The notes: a model not told the origin generated them from the sequence alone. DNA of 15,474 bases from Candidatus Brevefilum sp. (GCA_007119455.1 SKPR01000225.1:1-15474); one strand, 5' to 3'; positions 7,582-15,225 are shown, counted from the first letter of the stretch. Translations and numbers: made by a program.

Positions 7582-9569
7582 TCCGAGATTTCAGGGAAAA
7601 ATGCAGGTTGTAAATAGAGCGCCAGCGGATGGCCCCAATCCGGGTCAAACTGCCAGTGATCAAAAAATTCATAGGGCGCTTGCAAGGCTTTCTCCGGATG
7701 CTGTCTTGCTTCGAAAACGATAATGCCGCATGGATCAAAATCTTCGGTTTGGTGGATCACCGAATGATTGTCCACCTCGATATGCTTCAAGACATAATCC
7801 TCAGGGCCAGGTGTGAGGGTTGACCACAGCAGATATTCCGGTGCATTCATACCAACTGCCATGCCATATGTCCGGCAACCTGAGACATCCATCACATGAG
7901 TAATCGAAAGGATACCACCTTCATAGACATGGTGGTTGGCAAAACGCAATGCCTTGCGCGAGCGTCGCCAGATGCTATTACGACTTTCTACAGACCATGA
8001 AAATGAGCGGGGAAAATTATTCAACAGTGGATTTGTCATGATAAAGATCAATGATAAGCCCAGCATCCATGACGACCAGGCCGGAAATCGCCGCCCAAAA
8101 ACATACCCCACCAGCGGCGCAAAAACAACATAATATGGAATGAAGTAACGTGAACCCCAAACCTGCCAGCGAAACACGCCTGAAAAGACCATCATCCCGG
8201 CGAGGGCTGCAAGCCCCAGATAAAGGGGTGACCAAACCGTATCCCTGTCCTTCTTTATCAATGTAAAAATTAACAAAGCAAGGAAAGCCAGCCCCGAGAG
8301 GCCAAAATGAAGCGGATTTCCGGCAACCTCCTCGCGAGTCGGCATTGAATAAAATTCACGCGGACCCTGGGTGGTGTCTGGATCGAACAGTGGGATGTTC
8401 AAACCGGCGTGCATCCTGGCGAGCGCCTCTTCCACCCCTCGATTCACAAAACCAAAAGACCGTAACTGGACGGCAATGTTCTTGGACATGTTTGAAAACA
8501 CCACATCCGGCCCAAAACGGGCGTTCAAGGTGAAATCGGCATAACCGGTGTTGAATGGACCTCCGAATGTCGCCGTATTCCTGAACCAGTGGCCACTATT
8601 GATGAGTAGGACCAGGGCTAGACCAACGCCAGCAAAAGTCAGCGAGGGTTTCCATCCAGCTCTCCTGAGCATAACCACCAGCAGCCAGACCAGAAGGGGT
8701 AATGCAAAAAACGGAAAATTACCTTTTGTCAAAATACCAAGTCCAACAGCCATACCGGTTGAGACCTGGTCAATCAGCTTCAAACGCTGTTGCGACGCCT
8801 TAACCACGTAATAGGCCAACACTGAAAAGAAAAAAGCCACCGCGATATCATTCTTTGCGCCAGAGGCTTGCAAGACGATAATGGGTAATGTGAGAACAAA
8901 TAACGAGGCAATCCATTGCCCTGTTTTCCTGGCACCCATTCGCCCAGCAATTGCGCCTACAGTCACCATAGTCAACACCAGATGGTACCATTGCGGCAGC
9001 CACGCAAAGTAATCCCCACCTGAGAGCAGTTGCCAGTGGAGTTGTACAAACTCATTGAAGGGCGGCATCCAGAGTTGCCAGGTGATCGAGGTCGGGAAAA
9101 ACATCACGGATTGGTTCTGGCGCCAATGCATGATCCGGCTCATATGGTAGGTCATTTCATCATGCACATTAGGCGGAGACAAGTAACCCGTGATCAACAG
9201 TACCGCCAGGGTCAGGATGCTCACACCCAAAGCAATATGGCCAAATACATTCTCAGGGCGTGAAAAGACATTATGCTTGATAAACAACCAGCCCTTTGAA
9301 AATGACGCAAATTGCCAGTGCAGAATACCAAGCACAACAAGCGCAAACACCCATAATAGCGAAATACCCAGAGGTGTCAACGCCCTGATTAAACTGAGCC
9401 CTTCAGTGCTCAACACCACAAAAACTGACCAGAACAGCGCTGCCTGAATTAATGATTCCTGCCAGCGAAAGCCATCTGAATCCTCAGAAGACATCCTGTC
9501 AGCAATGAAAATCCAAACCAGGAAAAAAGCAATGACGGGTAAAAGCACGGCGAAGATCATCAGAACCAT
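7578..9569 (-). CDS. GT-C-like large membrane protein, probable polyprenyl-phosphate-dependent glycosyltransferase (663 aa)
   Basis: A polytopic protein with about a dozen hydrophobic segments and an architecture typical of GT-C/RgtABCD-like glycosyltransferases. The first large external loop after about residue 130 carries SPPNVHDEMTYHMSR (131-145), with D137-E138 in the position of the GT-C acidic pair, then WQLWMPPFNEF. A second conserved loop has QGPREFYSMPTREEVAGNP. The soluble C-terminal tail has GCRTYGMAVGMNAPEYLLW and DFDPCGIIVFE, with two conserved cysteines. All these are shared with the gene at 9636-11603, so the pair arose by duplication. An ATG at 9560 aligns better with the paralogue's start and has GGA nine bases ahead; the ATG at 9569 is kept as the longest form. 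The stop overlaps the GT2 start. Sugar and acceptor are unknown. Confidence 0.75.
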   Translation of the reverse strand: MVLMIFAVLLPVIAFFLVWIFIADRMSSEDSDGFRWQESLIQAALFWSVFVVLSTEGLSLIRALTPLGISLLWVFALVVLGILHWQFASFSKGWLFIKHNVFSRPENVFGHIALGVSILTLAVLLITGYLSPPNVHDEMTYHMSRIMHWRQNQSVMFFPTSITWQLWMPPFNEFVQLHWQLLSGGDYFAWLPQWYHLVLTMVTVGAIAGRMGARKTGQWIASLFVLTLPIIVLQASGAKNDIAVAFFFSVLAYYVVKASQQRLKLIDQVSTGMAVGLGILTKGNFPFFALPLLVWLLVVMLRRAGWKPSLTFAGVGLALVLLINSGHWFRNTATFGGPFNTGYADFTLNARFGPDVVFSNMSKNIAVQLRSFGFVNRGVEEALARMHAGLNIPLFDPDTTQGPREFYSMPTREEVAGNPLHFGLSGLAFLALLIFTLIKKDRDTVWSPLYLGLAALAGMMVFSGVFRWQVWGSRYFIPYYVVFAPLVGYVFGRRFPAWSSWMLGLSLIFIMTNPLLNNFPRSFSWSVESRNSIWRRSRKALRFANHHVYEGGILSITHVMDVSGCRTYGMAVGMNAPEYLLWSTLTPGPEDYVLKHIEVDNHSVIHQTEDFDPCGIIVFEARQHPEKALQAPYEFFDHWQFDPDWGHPLALYLQPAFFPEISE

Positions 9570-9635
9570 TCCAGTGCGATATTGAATTTCCGAATAGTTT
9601 TATCTCTCATTATGTGCCCATTGTTCCTATCCAGC

Positions 9636-11603
9636 TTAAGGTGCGCCAACCCAATATTGGGGCTCCAAAAAAAGACTGAATGGATAAGTATCCCCTATTG
9701 ACCACTTTTCTGCAATCTGATATTTTTCATCGATCTCCCGTTCTGTAAAAGGAACTTCGAAAAATACTATTCCACAAGGGTCAAAATCAGATGATGTATG
9801 GATAGTTGATGCGTTATCCACCATGATGTGAGAAAGATAATATGCATGGGTATCAGGCGATAAGACTCCCCAGAGCAGATATTCAGGTGCATTAGTTCGC
9901 ACAACAATCCCATATGTGCGGCAACCCGATTGTTCCATCAGGCTTCCCATTTCCAATAGCGCACCTTCAATGTGATGATTATTAGCAAACATCACCCCTT
10001 TACGCGTCAAACGCCAGATGCTATTCCTGTTCGATTGGTCCCATGAAAATGCGCGTGAATAATTATTAAACAATGGGGCGATCACCACAAAGATCAGGAT
10101 CATGCCAATGCCCCAGGACGTAACCGGTGGCAGCCACTTACCAAACACAACACCAAAAACTGGCGCAAATAAGACAAAATATGGGATCAGTAAGCGCGTA
10201 CTCCAGGCCTGCCAGCGAAAAACAGCCGAGAAAATGATCAAACCCCCTAAAGCCACCATCGCTAAAACCAGGACAACACGAAACGTGTTATCCGCTTTTT
10301 TTGTAAAATTACCCACAACTGCAGTCAGAACCAATAGCCCGGTCAAGGAAAAATGAAAGGGATTTCCTGCTACTTCTTCCCGGTTTGGGACATAATAAAA
10401 CTCCCGCGGACCCAGTGTAATCTGCGGATCAAATAATGGCATATCCAACCAGTTATGGACACGCTCCAGGGTGGATATGACTGCCACATTAATGAAACCA
10501 TATTTTCCGTTCATTTGGACAGCTGCATGCCGCGACAAATTTGAGATTGTCACATCCAGACCAAAACGGCCGTTGATCAGCGAGCTTTCATCTGCAACAT
10601 AGAGGGGTGTGCCAAAAGTACCTGTGTTTCTGAGCCAGTGACCGCCATTGAGGATGACCAAAATCAGCAAACCCAGGAGCGCAAATTTTATGGTTCTCTG
10701 CCAGCCCTCCTTTTTGAGCATGACAATCAGCAGCCAGGCTAATAAGGGCAGGGCAAAGAAAGCAAACGAGCCTTTCGTAAGAACCCCCAAACCAACACTG
10801 ATCCCACAGGCGATCCAGTCCAGCAACGTGAGATGCGACAATGACGCTTTAACAACAAAGTACAACAAGGCTGCAAATGTAAAAGCCAGCACAATATCGT
10901 TCTTGGCCCCTGAGGCTTGCAGAACGATGATTGGCAGCGTCATGATAAATATTGCCGATAAGCATTGGCCCCGTCGTCCAGCACCAAGACTTTTAGTGAT
11001 GGAAGAAACAATGACCATGATGAAAATCAGGCTGTACCATTGTGGTAAAGATGCCAGCAAATCAGTACCCGCCAGTAGGTACCCATGCAATTGTGAAAAT
11101 TCACTGAAAGGCGGCATCCATAGCTGCCAAGTGTTAGGTGTGGGGAAAAAGGCTAAAGACCTGTTCTGAATCCAGTGCATCACCCGGCTCATATGATAAG
11201 CCAGGACATCGTGAATATTCGGCGGTGACATCACTGCCGTGATCAGTAAAATCGTCATCGTAATAACGATGATAGAAATACCAAATACATCAAACCATCC
11301 AGGTCGATAGGTTTGAATTGTGGTTTTAATTTTTTCCCAGCCAATAAGAAAAGTCTTATTTCTCTGGTGGATGAAGGCCAGGATGCCGATCGCTGATAAC
11401 CAGAGCACGATCACCCCCACGGTCGTCAGCAGCCTGAATATGCTGAGCAACTCGGTACCAACGACCATAAACGCCGACCAGAACAGGCTCGTCAGGATGA
11501 ATGCCTCTCGAATACCTCGGTCATTATTATCCGGGGGACAGGCAATTGTGTGAAACCAGAGCAAAATAAAAGCAATCCCAGGTAAAAGTGCAAAAACAGG
11601 CAT
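9636..11603 (-). CDS. GT-C-like large membrane protein, paralogue of the 663-aa enzyme (655 aa)
   Basis: Same plan as its downstream neighbour: N-terminal hydrophobic helix, external loop SPPNIHDVLAYHMSR, WQLWMPPFSEF, LGPREFYYVPNREEVAGNP, and a soluble tail with GCRTYGIVVRTNAPEYLLW and DFDPCGIVFFE. The predicted role is glycosyl transfer on the outer side of the membrane from a lipid-linked sugar. It differs at one telling point: the acidic pair HDE of the neighbour is HDV here (D132 kept, V133 in place of Glu, counted from the ATG). I chose ATG 11603 because MPVFALLPGIAF lines up with MIFAVLLPVIAF of the paralogue and a GGA lies nine bases upstream. An in-frame TTG at 11621 would add six residues but has no good ribosome site. 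The gap to the upstream gene is 29 bases. Confidence 0.75.
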   Translation of the reverse strand: MPVFALLPGIAFILLWFHTIACPPDNNDRGIREAFILTSLFWSAFMVVGTELLSIFRLLTTVGVIVLWLSAIGILAFIHQRNKTFLIGWEKIKTTIQTYRPGWFDVFGISIIVITMTILLITAVMSPPNIHDVLAYHMSRVMHWIQNRSLAFFPTPNTWQLWMPPFSEFSQLHGYLLAGTDLLASLPQWYSLIFIMVIVSSITKSLGAGRRGQCLSAIFIMTLPIIVLQASGAKNDIVLAFTFAALLYFVVKASLSHLTLLDWIACGISVGLGVLTKGSFAFFALPLLAWLLIVMLKKEGWQRTIKFALLGLLILVILNGGHWLRNTGTFGTPLYVADESSLINGRFGLDVTISNLSRHAAVQMNGKYGFINVAVISTLERVHNWLDMPLFDPQITLGPREFYYVPNREEVAGNPFHFSLTGLLVLTAVVGNFTKKADNTFRVVLVLAMVALGGLIIFSAVFRWQAWSTRLLIPYFVLFAPVFGVVFGKWLPPVTSWGIGMILIFVVIAPLFNNYSRAFSWDQSNRNSIWRLTRKGVMFANNHHIEGALLEMGSLMEQSGCRTYGIVVRTNAPEYLLWGVLSPDTHAYYLSHIMVDNASTIHTSSDFDPCGIVFFEVPFTEREIDEKYQIAEKWSIGDTYPFSLFLEPQYWVGAP

Positions 11604-11632
11604 TTTATTAAGTCCGATCAAAGAACTCAGAA

Positions 11633-12448
11633 CTAAAACAACCCATCATAGTCCACTTTTGGAAAAACATTTAACTTACCACCAACCGTCGCATCAAGGA
11701 TCTGGCGTCCATCGGCCTGGTAGGCCTGTTTGGCCATACGATAAGCCCGTTCGGAACCCTCAAGGTCGGGCAATTGCCAGCGAAAACCCTTGCCAAAGTA
11801 TTGCGCCGAGAAGTGGTTTGGATCATCCCCCTGTGAGGTAACCACAGCATTAGCCGGACCTTTTGTTGCAAAATTATGGTCCACACCAATTAAAATGGCC
11901 TGTTCAAAACCCATGAAATAAGCGAGCTGAAGGCAGACATAGGTCACCGTAAAGCCTTCATATAACCGGCCAGTCGCATCACCATTAAAATTTTCAGGAA
12001 GCGTGTAATCCGTATCTAAAAAGAATGTGTCAGAGTCGGCGTTAAAATATTTACGGGCTCGCCAGGTGACAAATTTGGGCAAGGATAGGGCTTCGATGTC
12101 CTGGTAGCATTGCTCCAGCACAAGATCGTTCACCGAAACCAGGCAGGAGGTCTGAAATCCGTATTCTTCAAAAGCCAGATAGATCCGGTTCATCCCCAGG
12201 GTGAACTCATTCTGCAGCTTACTGAGATCGGTTCTTTGTAAACTTGGGCCGTTTCCCACCACAAAACAGCGCTGACCAGCAAAACGATCGCGCCAGGTTT
12301 CAAGACGCTGCTTATTTTTCATCCATTCAGGAGAGAAAATTCGGGCAACAAGGTGCCGGTCACGGTTGTACCACGCCCAATATCGGTTTGAGGCACACTG
12401 CCATGCTGTTTCAGGGATGACTTTCTTCAGGCTTTGTTTAATGGGCAT
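11633..12448 (-). CDS. DUF115/MptE-like protein, possible CMP-sugar-dependent (GT42-like) glycosyltransferase
   Basis: A 271-aa soluble protein with the hallmark CFVVGNGPSL (61-70) of the DUF115/6-hydroxymethylpterin diphosphokinase MptE-like superfamily. That superfamily includes flagellin glycosylation factors (Maf) and resembles GT42 sialyltransferases such as Campylobacter Cst-II. Further motifs: GMNRIY (85-90), SVNDLV (105-110), GRLYEGFTVTYVCLQLAYFMG (160-180), ILIGVDHNF (185-193), DDPNHF (208-213), and DATVGGKLNVFPKV near the C-terminus. Comparing from memory with Cst-II, N66, N87, N107, R161 and H212 fall where its nucleotide-binding asparagines, active-site Arg and a His occur. Together with a CMP-sugar synthetase gene in the same operon this favours glycosyl transfer over pterin metabolism; the assignment is inference. 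The ATG has CGGAG six bases upstream and lies three bases after the SDR stop. Confidence 0.72.
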   Translation of the reverse strand: MPIKQSLKKVIPETAWQCASNRYWAWYNRDRHLVARIFSPEWMKNKQRLETWRDRFAGQRCFVVGNGPSLQRTDLSKLQNEFTLGMNRIYLAFEEYGFQTSCLVSVNDLVLEQCYQDIEALSLPKFVTWRARKYFNADSDTFFLDTDYTLPENFNGDATGRLYEGFTVTYVCLQLAYFMGFEQAILIGVDHNFATKGPANAVVTSQGDDPNHFSAQYFGKGFRWQLPDLEGSERAYRMAKQAYQADGRQILDATVGGKLNVFPKVDYDGLF

Positions 12449-12451
12449 ATT

Positions 12452-13219
12452 TTACTCCGTACTCAAACGGGCCGTGGCCCCCCCATCGACCACCAATGCC
12501 TGCCCGGTCATAAAGGAAGATTGGGTGTTATCAGCCAGGAAATAAATTGATCGGGCTATTTCTTCCGGTTCTCCGACTCGACCGTTGACAGTTTTACGGG
12601 CCAGGTTTTCCAGCCTATCAATCACATCACCATCCCCAACATGGCCGCGGCTCAACCCCGCACGCAACATGGGTGTATCCACGGCGCCGGGCAAGATCGC
12701 ATTGACCCGGATGTCGTCCGGGGCGAACTCAATTGCCATGGCACGGGTCAGTGCCAGCAACCCCCCCTTACTGGCCGCATAGGCTGCAATATTGGCTGAG
12801 GTTGCCACCGCGTGCACAGATGAGACATTCACGATCGCCCCGCCGCCTTTTGCCTTGAGCAAAGGATGGGCCAGTTTTGCACCCAGAAAGACAGAGCGTA
12901 GATTTGATGCCATGACCTGGTCCCATTCTTCGGCTGAGGTTTCTAACATGGGTTTCGCGATCTGGAGGGCGGCATTGTTCACCACGGCATCCAACGAGTC
13001 TGTAAATGCAGAGGCCTTCTCATAAATCTCTGCAACCTTATCGGGCAGGGAAATGTCAGCCTGGATATAGAGACCGTTACGCGGGAATTCCTCATACGGC
13101 GGTGTTCGATCCACACCAATCACGCGCCATCCATTTTCTGTAAACACCCTGACTGTGGCGCGTCCAATACCACCAGCCGCGCCAGTAATCAATAAAATCC
13201 GAGTTTCTTTTTCTTTCAT
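12452..13219 (-). CDS. Short-chain dehydrogenase/reductase (SDR), sugar-pathway candidate
   Basis: A classical SDR of 255 aa, the usual length. It has the dinucleotide-binding TGAAGGIG (12-19), D37 at the end of the second strand (suggesting NAD(H) preference), NNA (81-83), N106, VSS (132-134), the catalytic Y147-x3-K151 (YAASK), PGAVDTPM (177-184), and the C-terminal VDGGAT. The catalytic tetrad N106-S134-Y147-K151 is intact. It oxidises or reduces an alcohol/ketone; the general fold does not fix the substrate. Location between a PGDH-like dehydrogenase and a DUF115 protein, and downstream of a NeuA-like gene, points to sugar modification. Campylobacter PtmA, an SDR in the legionaminic acid pathway, is a parallel but not a proven orthologue. 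AAGGA lies nine bases before the ATG. Confidence 0.85.
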   Translation of the reverse strand: MKEKETRILLITGAAGGIGRATVRVFTENGWRVIGVDRTPPYEEFPRNGLYIQADISLPDKVAEIYEKASAFTDSLDAVVNNAALQIAKPMLETSAEEWDQVMASNLRSVFLGAKLAHPLLKAKGGGAIVNVSSVHAVATSANIAAYAASKGGLLALTRAMAIEFAPDDIRVNAILPGAVDTPMLRAGLSRGHVGDGDVIDRLENLARKTVNGRVGEPEEIARSIYFLADNTQSSFMTGQALVVDGGATARLSTE

Positions 13220-13288
13220 CCAGGATTATCCTTAAATAATTTTGACGATCACGTCACATTTTTACCACACCAGGATCGAATCAGCCAA

Positions 13289-14266
13289 TTATTGCGAGTA
13301 CGTGGCTTGCAGGTTTTTAAGTTGTGCAATATCCAGATTCAGACCTGCCAGCAGATTCCTGATCGTGTTCCAGTGCACGCGTTCCCAGAATCTCGGGCTG
13401 GAGTTGGTGTTATGGGGTGCCAGCAAAACCTGATCCATTGAAAGTAAAGGGTTTTCCACTGGGAGCGGTTCTTTTTCAAACACATCCAAAGCTGCCCCCC
13501 GGATTGCCCCCTGATCCAAAGCTGCGACAAGGGCGTCCTGATCCACGATCGGCCCCCGAGCAGTATTAATCAATACCGTCTCAGGCCGGCAAAGCGCTAA
13601 CCGCTCAGCATTCACCAGATGATAACTGGTGGGGTTGAGGGTGCAATTGACACTGATGAAATCTGACCGCGTAAACAGATCTTCGAGATCCGTCATTTCC
13701 ACGCCATTTTCCAGCAGAAAATCCGGAGGAATCTCAACAATATCATTGCCTAACAAGGTCATTCCAAAGGCACGGGCCCGCCGCAAGACGGCTTTACCGA
13801 TGTTGCCCACCCCGATGACACCCAGGGTACATTCGCTCAAGGTTTTACCAATGATCTTTTCCCAGTGACCGGCTTTCATCGAGGTATCCAACCAGGGAAT
13901 CTGGCGGGAAAATGCCAGCATATACCCGATTACACTCTCGGAAACCGGGACCGTGAAAGCATTAGGCGTGTTGCCAACCACCACGCCAAATTCAGAAGCC
14001 GCAGTCTGGTCAATCGAATCAATGCCTGTTCCCCATTTTGAAATAACCCGCAGGCGTGGCGCGCAGGCTTCGATTACTCGCCGGGTGTAATGGTCATCAC
14101 CACAGATGGTGCCGTCAAACTTCCCGGCATAAGCCAGGATCTCTTGCTCTGAGAGCCGTTCATCAACTTCGGGCATGATCAATTCAAGGCCGAATGATTC
14201 CAACACCGGACGAAACCGTGCCATCTCGGGAAGGATATACGGCGCTGAAACCAAAACCGTCTTCAT
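13289..14266 (-). CDS. D-2-hydroxyacid dehydrogenase, phosphoglycerate dehydrogenase-like
   Basis: A 325-aa NAD-dependent D-2-hydroxyacid dehydrogenase without an ACT regulatory domain, shorter than typical serine-pathway SerA. It has an N-terminal flavodoxin-like substrate domain with ISKWGTGIDSID (75-86), then the Rossmann core with GVGNIG (152-157) and D175 at the end of the next strand, predicting NAD over NADP. The catalytic triad is complete: R237 (INTARGPIVD), E266 (FEKEPLP) and H285 (LAPHN). The end, NSSPRFWERVHWNTIRNLL (288-306), is the form I associate with PGDH-like proteins of polysaccharide clusters. It probably interconverts a 2-hydroxy acid and a 2-keto acid; 3-phosphoglycerate oxidation is possible but unproved. 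The ATG has AGGAG at seven bases. The gap to the SDR is 69 bases, to the upstream cytidylyltransferase 42. Confidence 0.85.
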   Translation of the reverse strand: MKTVLVSAPYILPEMARFRPVLESFGLELIMPEVDERLSEQEILAYAGKFDGTICGDDHYTRRVIEACAPRLRVISKWGTGIDSIDQTAASEFGVVVGNTPNAFTVPVSESVIGYMLAFSRQIPWLDTSMKAGHWEKIIGKTLSECTLGVIGVGNIGKAVLRRARAFGMTLLGNDIVEIPPDFLLENGVEMTDLEDLFTRSDFISVNCTLNPTSYHLVNAERLALCRPETVLINTARGPIVDQDALVAALDQGAIRGAALDVFEKEPLPVENPLLSMDQVLLAPHNTNSSPRFWERVHWNTIRNLLAGLNLDIAQLKNLQATYSQ

Positions 14267-14308
14267 TTGCTAACTCCTGAAAGTGACAATGGATAAGGTT
14301 GTGAGAAT

Positions 14309-14986
14309 TTAACGATCACCATAAATTTCCCTAAAAAGGGTATCCGCGACGGTGAAATCCAGCTCTTCATCGATATCCCAGGCCTCAACCCTGGGGACTT
14401 CAAACATCAGGGGACGGTCGCCCAGACGATTGCGCCTTTCAACCAGTGTCGACCGAGTGAAGATATAAATACAGGAATTCTCTTCATAGATCGGGGGGAG
14501 ATCCTGCGTACGTAATAATACTGCCGGATTATGGTTGACTGGACGACCGAGTTGATCCCATAATCGTGTTTGTATCCGAGTCACGCCAAACAGTGAATCA
14601 TATTCAGGTACAGTATCAATGAGGGCCAGGATGGCCTTTGAGATGGTTTCAGGACGTAAAAGGGGGTTGGTGGAATGGGTTTGAAGATAAAAATCCGCAT
14701 CCACCTCGCCTGTATCATGAATCAACACTTCATTCATAGGCACCGAATCCCCCCGCAGGTGATCGGGACGAGAAATAGGTCTCACATCAGGAAAATGATT
14801 CGACAGCCCTTCCATAATCACCGGGCTATCTGTATCGACTAAGATCGAATCAAGCTCTGGAACTGCCGCAAGGGTGGTTAAAATATGATGAAAAAGCGGT
14901 TTTCCAGCCAGTTTTCGGTAATTTTTCTCGGGAACACGAACAGAGTGATGCCGCATGGGGACAAGCGCGACAATTTTTTGTTTCAT
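14309..14986 (-). CDS. NeuA-like acylneuraminate/CMP-sugar cytidylyltransferase
   Basis: A 225-aa nucleotidyltransferase of the NeuA/KdsB superfamily, predicted to activate a sugar acid with CTP to a CMP-sugar. Motifs: VPMRHHSVRVPEKN (9-22), replacing the usual IPARxGSKxxxxKN (Arg and the last Lys kept, Lys of GSK replaced by Val); VDTDSP (50-55); QTHSTNPLLRPETI (102-115), equal to the QPTSPLR motif; EENSCIYIF (168-176); and DIDEELDF (204-211), the metal-binding DIDxxxDF box. The substrate could be a nonulosonate (Neu/Leg/Pse type) or a related 2-keto sugar acid. I prefer ATG 14986 because the fold begins here, GAAAG lies seven bases ahead, and a likely -10 at 15030-15025 leaves only about 10 bases before the other ATG at 15007, which has no ribosome site. 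First gene of the ten-gene run. Confidence 0.85.
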   Translation of the reverse strand: MKQKIVALVPMRHHSVRVPEKNYRKLAGKPLFHHILTTLAAVPELDSILVDTDSPVIMEGLSNHFPDVRPISRPDHLRGDSVPMNEVLIHDTGEVDADFYLQTHSTNPLLRPETISKAILALIDTVPEYDSLFGVTRIQTRLWDQLGRPVNHNPAVLLRTQDLPPIYEENSCIYIFTRSTLVERRNRLGDRPLMFEVPRVEAWDIDEELDFTVADTLFREIYGDR

Positions 14987-15015
14987 AGGTATTCTTTCAA
15001 ACTTCATATAGTATC

Positions 15016-15088
15016 GAGGGTGTTATTATATCGCAGAATCCATAATCCTGACTTAAGGATAACCGGGACAACACTACCCGACACCCTC
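15016..15088. repeat. 8-bp inverted repeat bracketing the operon promoter
   Basis: GAGGGTGT (15016-15023) and its exact reverse complement ACACCCTC (15081-15088) lie 57 bases apart. They flank the predicted -10 element of the operon, with one arm at the predicted transcription start and the other at about -65. This could be a pair of operator half-sites or chance. Confidence 0.4.
15025..15030 (-). promoter_or_regulatory. Probable -10 element of the ten-gene operon
   Basis: A perfect TATAAT on the minus strand, giving a start near 15018. The best -35 at 18 bp is AAGTCA (15054-15049), only 3 of 6, so the promoter may need an activator. It fits translation from ATG 14986 (leader about 32 bases) better than from ATG 15007. 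Confidence 0.5.
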
Positions 15089-15137
15089 ATCAATATATAT
15101 AATTACGAAAGAATATAAGGAAAAATGATCAATGAAC

Positions 15138-15225
15138 ATCAGTAATTCCAGGAATAAGGGAATTGTCGCTCAGGTAATATCCCCTCCTTTCATGGATGAT
15201 TCATTCTGGCTTTATCAGTAATTCC
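15138..15225 (+). repeat. 12-bp direct repeat ATCAGTAATTCC
   Basis: ATCAGTAATTCC occurs exactly at 15138-15149 and 15214-15225, a 76-base period. The 265-base gap around it (15008-15272) has no gene that I can support. It also holds the short inverted repeat ATTCC-a-GGAAT (15145-15155) and the 12-bp AT-rich palindrome GAAATTAATTTC (15247-15258). Confidence 0.6.

Noticed and set aside
10648..11169. Long plus-strand open frame (173 codons) inside the GT-C gene
   Set aside because: Antisense shadow of a strongly conserved membrane protein; no ribosome site, and its sequence is low-quality for a protein.
13243..13256. Hairpin TGACG-ATCA-CGTCA between the SDR and PGDH-like genes, partly like a CRP/FNR site (TGTGA-N6)
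   Set aside because: Five-base stem with no T run is too weak for a terminator, and only one half-site matches the CRP/FNR consensus.
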